Origin: Anaerocolumna sp.
Lineage (GTDB): Bacteria; Bacillota; Clostridia; Lachnospirales; Lachnospiraceae
NCBI GenBank assembly: GCA_029256725.1
Contig: JAQSXJ010000012.1
Coordinates: 1 to 64,000, forward strand
Direction: 5' to 3'
DNA: 64,000 nucleotides
Below the pieces are notes generated by a model. It saw only the letters and a list, made by a program, of their open reading frames with translations. It was not told the origin of the DNA and made no database searches. Every line of letters starts with the position of its first letter. The stretch's first letter is position 1. Shown here piece by piece: positions 35,143 through 43,572 of this stretch. A program made the position numbers and the translations under genes.

Positions 35143-35244
35143 AATGATTTCCTCCTGGTTTTGTAAAAGTAGGTTGTGAAAGGTATATAATTCAGGAAGG
35201 CTTGGGGATTTACCTCCTGTAATTAACCAAAACGTAGCTGCAAA

Positions 35245-36183
35245 TTAACGTTCTTCTCTGAAATAAGGCTTTCCATTAGCCTTAGGACCGGCTTTCTTAA
35301 TACCGAAGAAAGCAAGCACAAAGAGTGTACAGATATAAGGAATCATTGCCAGCAGCTGATAAGGTGTTTGGGAACTTAGCACCTGAAGACGCAACTGAAG
35401 CGCATCGGTAAAACCAAAGAGCAGCGCTGCGATTAATACCCCGCCCGGCATCCATCTGCCGAAAATAACTGCTGAAAGGGCAATAAAGCCACGTCCGGAT
35501 ACTACTCCGTCAGTATATGTACTGATATAACAGGTGGTCAGGTAGGCTCCGCCTACACCTGCTAAAGCACCGCAAACGATACAAGCAAGGTATTTCTGCT
35601 TTACTACATTAATACCCAGTGATTCTGCTGCTTTTGGATATTCACCAACTGCCCTGAAGTTAAGTCCTGCCTTTGTCTTCTGAAAGAAAATAAAAGACAG
35701 CGGTACCAACAAGTAGGCAATATAAACGATAATTGTATGCTTAAAGAATACTGGTCCGATTAAAGGTATCTTGCTTAAGAAAGGTATGGGCATCGGTGTC
35801 ATTAAAGTCGCCTGTGCAAGGGTTGAGGATATACCAAAGTAAACCTTATAGATAAAGGAGGCTATCGCCGGCGCAAAGATATTAATTGCCATACCGTAAA
35901 CAATCTGTTCTGCCCCTAAGGTAATGGTACAAAAAGCATATACCATATTTATAAGAATTCCTCCTGCCGCTCCTGCTAATAAGCCCAGATAGGGATTTCC
36001 CGTTATGTAACAGACCATAAAGCCAGCCAGGGCACCAAAGGCCATGATACCATCAAGTCCGATATTAACCTGTCCGGCTCTTTCTGAATAAAGTTCTGCC
36101 AAAGCAACGATTAATATAGGCGTTGCCATACGAACAGTGGACAGGAGCAGTTCCTGAATAAATGTTATATTTAAAAAATCCAT
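35245..36183 (-). CDS. ABC nucleoside importer permease (NupQ/YufQ-like)
   Basis: 312 residues, about eight to nine TM helices. Conserved ERAGQVNIGLDGIMAFGALAGF near residues 30-50 and GRGFIALSAVIFGRWMPGG towards the C-terminus, as in the branched-chain/nucleoside permease family. Start overlaps the previous permease's stop by one base (TAATG). Pairs with the 36183 gene product to form the channel. Confidence 0.93.
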   Translation of the reverse strand: MDFLNITFIQELLLSTVRMATPILIVALAELYSERAGQVNIGLDGIMAFGALAGFMVCYITGNPYLGLLAGAAGGILINMVYAFCTITLGAEQIVYGMAINIFAPAIASFIYKVYFGISSTLAQATLMTPMPIPFLSKIPLIGPVFFKHTIIVYIAYLLVPLSFIFFQKTKAGLNFRAVGEYPKAAESLGINVVKQKYLACIVCGALAGVGGAYLTTCYISTYTDGVVSGRGFIALSAVIFGRWMPGGVLIAALLFGFTDALQLRLQVLSSQTPYQLLAMIPYICTLFVLAFFGIKKAGPKANGKPYFREER

Positions 36184-37247
36184 TATGCTTTACCCTCCTG
36201 TGCTTTTTTAGACAGTAAGTTGGTAAGTACCTGTCTGATCTTAGGGAGATTGGTTAAGGCACTACCGGCTACAGCAAAGACGATAATCAATGCCTGTATG
36301 ATGTCAATAACGGAGGTTGGCATTCCGCTTCCTGCCTGCATGGTAGTTGCTCCTGTACGCAATACCGCAAAAAGGTAAGCAACTAAAACTGTACCTATAG
36401 GATTAAGCTGTCCAATTAAGGCGATTGCTACCCCATCAAAACCATAACCATCACCAAAACCAGCCATAAGTCTAAACTGTGTCCCATGAAGTTCAACACT
36501 TCCGCCAAGCCCGGCTATAGCTCCGGAGATGATAAAGGATACCAGCATGATTTTCTTAACAGAATAGCCATTATAGCGGGCTGCTGTCTGATTTAACCCT
36601 ACAGCTCTAAGCTTAAACCCTGCTGCCGTATGAAACAGAAAATAATATAAGAAAAGAGCTAATATAATGGCAATTATAATTCCTGCATGAAGTCTTGTTC
36701 CTTCCAGAATTCTGGGAAGCTTTACAGGAACTGCCGCTGTTTGGGGAACACTTCCCTCTCTTAAAGGGCTGGAATAGAGATAACCCATAAACAGAATCGC
36801 AATATAGTTTAACATGATGCTTACAATCATTTCATTTAAGCCTCTGGTAATTTTTAAGATACCTGGAATACAGCCCCATAAGCCTCCGGCTAAAACACCT
36901 GCGAGCAGACTGATTATTAGTAAAGGTATACCTGCTATTCCTGTTAATGAAGTGGACACCCAGATGCTTGCAACGGCACCCATTGCAAACTGCCCCTCCG
37001 CACCAAGATTGAATACACCGCACTTATAGGCAAAGGTTGCTGCCAGTCCTGTAAAGATCAAAGGAACAGATTTTACAATAGTCTCACCGAAATTGGCTTT
37101 TGTACCAAAAGCTCCTTTTAACAGAAAGGAGAAGGCTTCTCCTGGATCTCCTCCGATACCGGCTATCAGTATGGCACCTGCGAGAAAGGAAATCAGTATA
37201 GATACCAATGGCACCAGTATCTGTATCAGAAGTCGTTTCATTTTCAT
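36183..37247 (-). CDS. ABC nucleoside importer permease (NupP/YufP-like)
   Basis: 354 residues, about nine to ten TM helices. Family blocks are visible: YKCGVFNLGAEGQFAMGA, GLNEMIVSIMLNYIA and GDGYGFDGVAIALIGQLNP. Its ATG directly follows the ATPase stop codon, so the operon is tightly coupled. Confidence 0.93.
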   Translation of the reverse strand: MKMKRLLIQILVPLVSILISFLAGAILIAGIGGDPGEAFSFLLKGAFGTKANFGETIVKSVPLIFTGLAATFAYKCGVFNLGAEGQFAMGAVASIWVSTSLTGIAGIPLLIISLLAGVLAGGLWGCIPGILKITRGLNEMIVSIMLNYIAILFMGYLYSSPLREGSVPQTAAVPVKLPRILEGTRLHAGIIIAIILALFLYYFLFHTAAGFKLRAVGLNQTAARYNGYSVKKIMLVSFIISGAIAGLGGSVELHGTQFRLMAGFGDGYGFDGVAIALIGQLNPIGTVLVAYLFAVLRTGATTMQAGSGMPTSVIDIIQALIIVFAVAGSALTNLPKIRQVLTNLLSKKAQEGKA

Positions 37248-38780
37248 TTATACTGCCTCCTTTGTTGTAATTTCTTTACCGGACATGGCAAGAGATATTT
37301 CATTAATAGGCGGATTCTCTCCCGGATACACACCTGCGATCCTGCCCTCATACATAACTGCAATACGATCAGAAAGCTTTAATACTTCATCAAAATCGGC
37401 ACTGATAAGTAAGATGGCACAGCCCTTATCTCTTGCTGCTATCATCAGATCATGGACATATCTGGTAGCTCCGATATCAAGCCCTCTGGTAGGATGCACT
37501 GCTATTAACAGATCCGGATTTTCCTCCAGTTCTCTGGCAAGCACCACTTTCTGCTGGTTGCCGCCTGAGAGATTCCTAATTTCCTGCTCTATGGTAGCGC
37601 AGCGGATATCATATTTTTCTTTCATTACATTGGCATACTCAGTAATTGCCTTACGTTTTAAAAACAAGCCTTTTAATACGGATATCTTCTCTTTATACAG
37701 GCTTTTCATTATAAGGTTTTCTTTCACGCTCATGTTTCCTACAAGCCCCATTTTGTTTCTGTCTTCAGGTACATGGGATACATTAGCTTCTATAAAATTA
37801 CCCGGAATAAATCTGGCTACTTTCCGTTCATTTACTGCAACACTGCCTTCCTGTGGACAGAGTACTCCGGTAACCAGCTGTGCTAACTGGGATTGACCAT
37901 TACCATCAACGCCTGCGATACCAAGTATTTCACCTTTGTTGATATTTAAGGAGATTTCACAGACACCGTTATGTTTGGATTCCTTATGATAGCTTACTTT
38001 ATCGAGTTCCAATACCTTTTCTGCCTTTCCTTTGACCTTCTTGTAGACGTTATTAACCAGTTCTTTTCCTATCATGAGGGTCGCAAGCTCTGTTTCATTG
38101 GTACCTTCCTTCTTAAGAGTCTTAATGGTCTCTCCGGTACGAAGTATGGTTATACGGCTGCTGATTTCAAGCACTTCTCGCATCTTATGGGAGATAAAAA
38201 TGACAGACTTTTTCTCAGCGGTTAGCTTTCTGATAATTCGAAAGAGCCCTTCTACTTCAATATCAGTAAGTGCTGCCGTAGGTTCATCTAAGATTAGAAG
38301 CTCTGCGCCACGGTATAAAGCCTTGAGTATTTCAACACGCTGCTGTGCACCAACGGATATTTCCGTAACAGGCTTGTCTATTTCAATATCCAGTCCATAG
38401 CGGTCAGCCAGCTCAAGTATCTCTTTGCGAAGAACGTCTTTTTTAATAAACAGGGATTTATCCTTTGAAATGCCAAGAATAATATTCTCAAATACTGTAA
38501 GGGCTTCTACCAGCATAAAATGCTGATGAACCATTCCGATACCAAGCTTTACTGCTCTGGAGGGTGAATCAATCTTAACTTTGGTGCCTTTTAGGTATAA
38601 CTCGCCACCGGTTGGCTGATAAAGGCCTGTAAGAATATTCATGAGTGTACTTTTTCCTGCTCCGTTCTCACCAAGAAGTGTATGTACTTCTCCTTCCAGT
38701 ACTGTAAAGTTGATATTCTTGTTAGCATATACCTCTCCGAACTTTTTCGTTATGTTTTCCATTTTAAGATATTCACTCAT
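37248..38780 (-). CDS. ABC nucleoside importer ATPase, two fused NBDs (NupO/YufO-like)
   Basis: 510 residues from the ATG at 38780; the RBS is poor (GAAAGG about 13 bases upstream) and the frame is open 20 codons further to 38840, so the start is uncertain. Two ATPase domains: NBD1 with GENGAGKSTLM, signature VGAQQR and LLILDEPTAALT; NBD2 with a degenerate Walker A (GVDGNGQSQ), LSGGNQQKVVLARE and a Walker B ending LLIAVHPTRGLD where the Glu is replaced. This is the standard pattern of sugar/nucleoside importers. First gene of the operon, behind an attenuator. Confidence 0.93.
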   Translation of the reverse strand: MSEYLKMENITKKFGEVYANKNINFTVLEGEVHTLLGENGAGKSTLMNILTGLYQPTGGELYLKGTKVKIDSPSRAVKLGIGMVHQHFMLVEALTVFENIILGISKDKSLFIKKDVLRKEILELADRYGLDIEIDKPVTEISVGAQQRVEILKALYRGAELLILDEPTAALTDIEVEGLFRIIRKLTAEKKSVIFISHKMREVLEISSRITILRTGETIKTLKKEGTNETELATLMIGKELVNNVYKKVKGKAEKVLELDKVSYHKESKHNGVCEISLNINKGEILGIAGVDGNGQSQLAQLVTGVLCPQEGSVAVNERKVARFIPGNFIEANVSHVPEDRNKMGLVGNMSVKENLIMKSLYKEKISVLKGLFLKRKAITEYANVMKEKYDIRCATIEQEIRNLSGGNQQKVVLARELEENPDLLIAVHPTRGLDIGATRYVHDLMIAARDKGCAILLISADFDEVLKLSDRIAVMYEGRIAGVYPGENPPINEISLAMSGKEITTKEAV

Positions 38781-38854
38781 TTTAATAACCAAGCCTTTCT
38801 CATAACCTGCAGCCATTGAGGCGCAGGCACAAATTAACATTAAGCCATTTACAT

Positions 38855-38894
38855 AAAAAAAAGTGCAGATACATCCAAAAGGATTTATCTACAC
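38855..38894 (-). terminator. Leader terminator (attenuator) of the nucleoside-uptake operon
   Basis: On the minus strand a 14-base stem (GTGTAGATAAATCC and GGATGTATCTGCAC, one U-G and one mismatch) with a TTTT loop is followed by eight T, about 65 to 100 bases after the promoter and 75 bases before the start codon. A terminator upstream of the first gene implies conditional read-through. Confidence 0.8.
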
Positions 38895-38959
38895 TATTGT
38901 ATACCTGATTTCTTACTATTCATTTTGTCTCGCTTAAAGTCAGCAGTAATTTGATAGTT

Positions 38960-38988
38960 ACTATATCATTATTTGATTGAACAGTCAA
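38960..38988 (-). promoter_or_regulatory. Sigma-A promoter of the nucleoside-uptake operon
   Basis: On the minus strand TTGACT (plus 38983-38988) and TATAGT (plus 38960-38965) with a 17-base spacer. A perfect palindrome AATATTCGAATATT lies just upstream at 39007-39020. Confidence 0.8.
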
Positions 38989-39006
38989 TACTTTTTTTCA
39001 TGAAAG

Positions 39007-39020
39007 AATATTCGAATATT
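39007..39020. promoter_or_regulatory. Palindromic site upstream of the nucleoside-uptake promoter
   Basis: AATATTCGAATATT, a perfect 14-base palindrome, 18 bases upstream of the -35 box. The position suits an activator. Confidence 0.35.
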
Positions 39021-39136
39021 TATGCAGAAAACCAATCAAATAATTGATTTTCATTCTCAATTTAATTTCTTTACAGACTCCCCAATTAAGAGTTCATCTC
39101 ATACTTTTTGACACTTGCTCCTCTTGGTATCAGGTT

Positions 39137-39973
39137 CTAGACATATCCATAAAGACCTCTAACCGATACTTCCCCGGATATAATCTCTCTGATTCCTTCT
39201 TTACTTTCTACCAAAAGAACCCCTTGTTCATTAATTCCCAGCGCCGTACCGGTATACTCACCTTCTCTTTCCAGTACCCTTACCTGTTTTCCCCTGTTAA
39301 CCAGAAATTCTTCGTATTCAGCTTTCAGCTCAGATAAATCCCTGCTACGAAGGAATTGTTGATAATAACCCTCAAAACGGTTTAATATCTTACCTATCAG
39401 AACGTTTCTATTAATCTTCTCGCCTTTTTCCAGGGCAAGTGAAGTTGCACTGTCTCTTAATTCCTCCGGGAATTCACTTCTGTTGGCATTTATGCCTATT
39501 CCGATAACAATATCCGGTGTTCCCTGAGATAAGCCTGCCATTTCCGTCAGAATACCGCAGACTTTCCTGCCGTCTATAATAATATCATTGGGCCATTTTA
39601 TGAAGGAGGAAAGTCCTGTATGTTCCCTGATGGAACTATTGACAGCAAGTGCTGCAACAATAGTCAGCATGGGACAGATTTGCGCCGGCAGTTCTGGTTG
39701 CAGCACCAGAGACATCCATATGCCACCTTCATGAGGTGAGCTCCAATCTCTGCCAAGTCTTCCCCTTCCATTGGTCTGCTCCTCTGCCAAAACAAGTATT
39801 CCATGAAGATTTTTTCCTTCTCCACGATGCTCTGCTAATAATCTTTTAGCCTCCGTATTGGTCGAATCTATTTGGTCATGAAAATTAATCTTACTACCAA
39901 ATGACACTCCCGGTATTAGTACACCTTTTATGTCCTCAATATTCAATTTGCCGGATTCATTCATATAGTTCAC
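39137..39973 (-). CDS. birA: Biotin--[acetyl-CoA-carboxylase] ligase, catalytic form
   Basis: 278 residues. Start GTG at 39973 with AAAAGGA five to six bases upstream; an ATG three codons on is the alternative. Attaches biotin to carrier domains via biotinyl-AMP. Catalytic motifs: STNTEAKRL, EQTNGRGRLGRDWSSP, FIKWPNDIIIDGRKVCGIL and VIGIGINAN; C-terminal SH3-like domain with GTALGINEQGVLLVES. The N-terminal DNA-binding HTH found in many BirA proteins is absent, so it should not act as a repressor. Confidence 0.93.
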   Translation of the reverse strand: MNYMNESGKLNIEDIKGVLIPGVSFGSKINFHDQIDSTNTEAKRLLAEHRGEGKNLHGILVLAEEQTNGRGRLGRDWSSPHEGGIWMSLVLQPELPAQICPMLTIVAALAVNSSIREHTGLSSFIKWPNDIIIDGRKVCGILTEMAGLSQGTPDIVIGIGINANRSEFPEELRDSATSLALEKGEKINRNVLIGKILNRFEGYYQQFLRSRDLSELKAEYEEFLVNRGKQVRVLEREGEYTGTALGINEQGVLLVESKEGIREIISGEVSVRGLYGYV

Positions 39974-40114
39974 TGCTATCCTTTTTCTTTCTATGTTGAT
40001 TGATGTTATATAATTTGTTGTTCCTTCTCTGGTCAGGTGTTAGTTACTCTCCTTAAATAATTCAGTAATCACACTTATAAGCACTATAAGTACAAAAGCC
40101 TAACTCATACTTCT

Positions 40115-40390
40115 TTATATCATTAAGAAAAAGGAAAATGCAACAAAATATATAATGACACCAACCATAAAAAATCCAATGCTGTTCTTCTTATTGGTAC
40201 CCTTAAGCCGCTTCACTCCGTTTAATATATTTATGGTGCCTGCCAGTAAAAGAACGACTGCCATAAGCAGGATGTTGTCCTGGTCCATAAAATAAAATAT
40301 TGCCAATATCATTATTACACATCCTATTGCAACATTTATAATATCCAGTACTAATTTCTGTTCCTTAATAACCTTTATCAGTTTATTCAT
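40115..40390 (-). CDS. Small integral membrane protein
   Basis: 91 residues; AGGAA before the ATG. Three hydrophobic helices (about 15-33, 40-58, 70-90) separated by short Lys-rich loops (RLKGTNKKNS). I do not recognise a family with certainty. Neighbouring genes (birA downstream, argF upstream) give no hint of function. Confidence 0.65.
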   Translation of the reverse strand: MNKLIKVIKEQKLVLDIINVAIGCVIMILAIFYFMDQDNILLMAVVLLLAGTINILNGVKRLKGTNKKNSIGFFMVGVIIYFVAFSFFLMI

Positions 40391-40486
40391 ATTTGGTTCC
40401 TATCTGCTTGCTTTTGCACGCTTATATATAATCCCACTTATATAATCATATAGAATCAAAGTTCCTGCGTCAAGTATCAAAGCCAC

Positions 40487-40630
40487 TTACTCGAGCAAAT
40501 CCTCCTTACTCAAACAAAGCCATCTTACTCAAACAAATCCTCTTACTCAAACAAATCCTCTTACTCAAACAAATCCTCTTACTCAAACAAAGCCATCTTG
40601 CGCAAACAAAGCCACCTTACTCAAATAAAA
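40487..40630. repeat. Tandem repeat array, 18-19-base unit, eight copies
   Basis: Unit TTACTCAAACAAATCCTC, with three consecutive identical copies at 40534-40587 or so; flanking copies read AAAGCCATC instead of AAATCCTC. The first copy (TTACTCGAGCAAA) and the seventh (TTGCGCAAACAAA) are the most divergent. Confidence 0.85.
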
Positions 40631-40677
40631 GTCAGAATTTATGAACTCATTTTAATATCTGTTCACAAACTCTGACT
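40623..40677 (-). terminator. Rho-independent terminator of argF
   Basis: On the minus strand AGTCAGAGTTTGTGAAC pairs with GTTCATAAATTCTGACT (two mismatches), followed by TTTATTT. About 55 bases past the argF stop. Confidence 0.8.
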
Positions 40678-40730
40678 CTTATAAGTAGACAGCTTTTTAT
40701 GGGTATTAACCTTATCTTCGCAAATTTATG

Positions 40731-41681
40731 TTAATTTCCAAGGGTTGCTACCATGACTGCCTTTATGGTATGCATTCTGTTTTCTGCCTCATCAAATATG
40801 ACGTCGGCATGAGCTTCAAAAACTTCTTCTGTTACTTCATAACTCTTAACTGCGGGAAGGCAGTGAAGAAAGACAGTTTTCTCAGTACCTACAGCATTCA
40901 TAAGCTCTGTATTAACCTGATAAGGTTTTAACAGGGCGATACGCTCCCCTGCCAGTGCTTCTTCCCCCATAGAGCACCACACATCGGTATATACGGCATC
41001 GGCCCCCTTAACCGCATCAATATTATCAGTTATGGTTATAGTTCCGCCTGAGGTTTTATTATATTCTTGGCATTCAGCCACAAGTACCTCATCCGTCCAT
41101 AAGGATTCGGGAGACAGTACAGTAAAGTTAATGCCTAATTTGGCACTTCCGATCATAAGACTGTTTGCCATATTGTTACGACCATCACCTACATACACCA
41201 GATGGAGCCCCTTTAAGGTGCCAAACTGCTCTTTCAAGGTTAGAAAATCTGCCAATATCTGAGTAGGATGATCTAAGTCTGTTAAACCGTTCCATACAGG
41301 AACACCACTGTATTTGGCTAGTTTCTCTACGGTATCCTGCTTAAAGCCTCTAAATTCAATACCGTCAAACATACGTCCAAGTACTCTTGCTGTATCTTCA
41401 ACACTTTCCTTGTAACCCAGTTGGATATCATCCTTCCCAAGATATTCGGGATGTCCGCCTTCATCGATACAACCTACAGTAAATGCACATCTGGTTCTGG
41501 TGGAAGGCTTCTCAAATATTAATGCAATATTCTTCCCCTTGAGGCTGTTACCTGTTATCCCTTGTTTTTTCTTAGTCTTTAAGTCTTTGGCAAGGTCTAT
41601 GAGATACTCAATTTCTTCCGGTGTATAATCTTTTAAGGTTAAAAAACTCCGTCCTTTTAAATTCATTATTTTTTCTGCCAC
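40731..41681 (-). CDS. argF: Ornithine carbamoyltransferase
   Basis: 316 residues. Makes citrulline from ornithine and carbamoyl phosphate. Carbamoyl-phosphate site STRTR at 60-64, then HPTQ at 138-141, ornithine-binding region VWCSMGEE and the HCLPA motif ([14 protein letters not shown]) with the catalytic Cys. The SMGEE form of the SMG loop is normal for anabolic enzymes. It stands alone here, not in an arginine cluster. A promoter with TTGACA/TAATAT and two ARG-box-like sequences lies upstream, consistent with ArgR control. Confidence 0.95.
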   Translation of the reverse strand: MAEKIMNLKGRSFLTLKDYTPEEIEYLIDLAKDLKTKKKQGITGNSLKGKNIALIFEKPSTRTRCAFTVGCIDEGGHPEYLGKDDIQLGYKESVEDTARVLGRMFDGIEFRGFKQDTVEKLAKYSGVPVWNGLTDLDHPTQILADFLTLKEQFGTLKGLHLVYVGDGRNNMANSLMIGSAKLGINFTVLSPESLWTDEVLVAECQEYNKTSGGTITITDNIDAVKGADAVYTDVWCSMGEEALAGERIALLKPYQVNTELMNAVGTEKTVFLHCLPAVKSYEVTEEVFEAHADVIFDEAENRMHTIKAVMVATLGN

Positions 41682-41788
41682 TTTAATCTTTCCCTATAGT
41701 ATGAAAGATTGAAATATTTGCCCTGCCTTACACCCTGTATAGCCGGACAATGCATGCCTCCTTTTTCTAATCTTCAGGTTAAGCCATA

Positions 41789-41830
41789 TGTTTATTTATT
41801 CATATTACTTTATTTTTATGCATATGTCAA
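41789..41830 (-). promoter_or_regulatory. argF promoter with ARG-box-like sites
   Basis: On the minus strand TTGACA (plus 41825-41830) and TAATAT (plus 41802-41807) with a 17-base spacer. TGCATAAAAATAAAG in the spacer and TGAATAAATAAACA overlapping and following the -10 resemble the Bacillus ARG box. Confidence 0.55.
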
Positions 41831-41980
41831 GCTACATTTCTTTTCTTGAATTTTATTTAATCTTATAAAATCCGTTATAACTTGCCAAAATAACCTTAAA
41901 AAATTGAAATTTATATTATTCAAATGCGTTGTTATTATCCTTATACCGATTAAACCATCTTAAATCCTTGACTTTAACTG

Positions 41981-42069
41981 AATTAAGGTCTGTTTTACAG
42001 TTTGCATTTATACTAAGAGCTTATCCCTCTTCTTATAATCTGCGTTCAACTGTAAAACAAACCTTAATT
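41981..42069. repeat. Long inverted repeat, 22-base arms
   Basis: AATTAAGGTCTGTTTTACAG plus TT at 41981-42002 pairs with its complement at 42048-42069 with a single mismatch, around a 45-base pyrimidine-rich loop. No clean T tract is placed for either flanking gene, so a remnant of a small mobile element or a stable RNA is possible. Confidence 0.7.
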
Positions 42070-42261
42070 TTACCCAAAATACGTTTCTGTTTTTATGAGT
42101 AAGGATCTTCTTATTATTCTTTTATACTTATTTATTCTATTATACTTATTTATTCATTTATATAATTATTTGATTTATAATTATTTATTATGTCATTATA
42201 ATTTTTATTTATTATTTTTATTAATCAAATTTATTAGCAACTATTTTAAGACACGATAATC

Positions 42262-43458
42262 CTAAGAGGGCGGCAGTATTATTAACTTAATAACAAGGGT
42301 AAGGAATATTTCTATTACATAACCTCTTTTCTGACTCTTTTCATAATTCTCTCTTATACGCTTTATCAATTCTTCTTCCGTATAGATTGCAAATTTAGAT
42401 ATATGGACTGTCTTGGCAGCCAGCTCCAAGAGACTTAAATATAGTTCCTGATAGGTCCAGTTTTTTTGCAGTCTTAAACTATTTGCAAGATTCTGGCAAA
42501 CTCCTTCTAAAAAACGTCTGGTATAAACCTCTGCATCACCAAAGTCCAGCTTGTAATATTCCAAAAAAGCCATCTTTACCGCTTCGTTAATATGAATCAG
42601 TCGCATTACTGCCTCTTCTTCCTTAATACTAGCTTTCAGATAGTAGATTTTACCGCTTAAGCTTCTTATACTACGCATACCATCAAAATAGCCAAGCTCA
42701 ATATTTCTTCTGCTCTTTTCAGAATTAAATTCCAGCATACCCCCCAGGTTAATTCTTGGTGAAATCTGTGTAATTGTAACATCTTCAGGAATTTTTACGC
42801 TTTTTAAGAGACCCATTCCAAATATTCGAATGACTATAATATCCTTGTAATTCCGGTTAATGAGCATATCTACTGGAACATTATTAAACATACCACCATC
42901 CAGGTATCGCTGTCCGTTCAATTTTTCTCTTTTAAAGGCCGGCAATAGCGAACTGGCAAGGAGATAGTCTTTTAGATTCTCTTCTTCTATTTCCTGAGCT
43001 GTTATCTCAATTTCTTTTAGCTTATCCACAAGAAAAGTTCCAAAGACAAATTCCATCCCCGACTGTTTTATCTTTTCCACATTGATGAATTTACTGATTA
43101 ATTCCTTTAACGGTGCTACATCAATACCCCGTTCTGCTATTACCTTGGTGGTATCTTTGGTAAGAGATTTTAAATCCAGATTCTTTATGTCTCTTTTCAT
43201 CAGACACTGCATTTGTTCATCATTTACATTCATGATATCAGAATAGGTTATATTCTTCCACAGCTCTTCTGCCGCTTCATAATCTCCCATGCACATCAAG
43301 GCACCGTTTAAGGCACCAACAGATACACCGGATACGCCTTTTATCTTAACTCCGCATTCTAAAAGAGCCTTCCAGACACCAATCTGGTAGGCTCCTTTTG
43401 CTCCGCCGCCTTCAAGAACAATTCCGTATTCCTTGTTTAAGTCAAATTCTTTCGCCAT
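42262..43458 (-). CDS. Patatin-like phospholipase
   Basis: 398 residues from the ATG at 43458 (GGGAG five bases upstream; the earlier ATG lies within that RBS region). Serine lipid acyl hydrolase with oxyanion GGGAKG at 17-22, nucleophile Ser46 in GVSVG and catalytic Asp187 in DGG (RYLDGGMFNNVP). The Ser-Asp dyad is complete. The C-terminal 150 residues are mostly helical and unassigned. No signal peptide or TM helix, so it is probably cytoplasmic; the substrate is unknown. Encoded 115 bases after the LTA-synthase-like gene on the same strand. Confidence 0.9.
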   Translation of the reverse strand: MAKEFDLNKEYGIVLEGGGAKGAYQIGVWKALLECGVKIKGVSGVSVGALNGALMCMGDYEAAEELWKNITYSDIMNVNDEQMQCLMKRDIKNLDLKSLTKDTTKVIAERGIDVAPLKELISKFINVEKIKQSGMEFVFGTFLVDKLKEIEITAQEIEEENLKDYLLASSLLPAFKREKLNGQRYLDGGMFNNVPVDMLINRNYKDIIVIRIFGMGLLKSVKIPEDVTITQISPRINLGGMLEFNSEKSRRNIELGYFDGMRSIRSLSGKIYYLKASIKEEEAVMRLIHINEAVKMAFLEYYKLDFGDAEVYTRRFLEGVCQNLANSLRLQKNWTYQELYLSLLELAAKTVHISKFAIYTEEELIKRIRENYEKSQKRGYVIEIFLTLVIKLIILPPS

Positions 43459-43572
43459 ACTTACTCCCATTCCGTTTATTTGAATGCCATGGGTCTGCCT
43501 GGTTCATGATCTATATACAGATTTGTTAATGCAGCATATAATGAGCTATATATTTTACTAATATCTAATTAA

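Larger units (their letters stand above)
40391..40730. other. Intergenic region with tandem repeats and the argF terminator
   Basis: About 340 bases between argF and the small membrane-protein gene, holding an eight-copy tandem repeat array (40487-40630) and a terminator overlapping its end. No ORF supported. Confidence 0.6.
41682..42261. other. AT-rich intergenic region with a long inverted repeat
   Basis: About 580 bases. Contains the argF promoter near 41.8 kb, a 22-base-arm inverted repeat at 41981-42069 and, at about 42110-42240, a stretch that is almost only A and T. No ORF supported. Confidence 0.6.

Noticed and set aside
40487-40630. CRISPR array
   Set aside because: The 18-base units are directly adjoining; there are no spacers.
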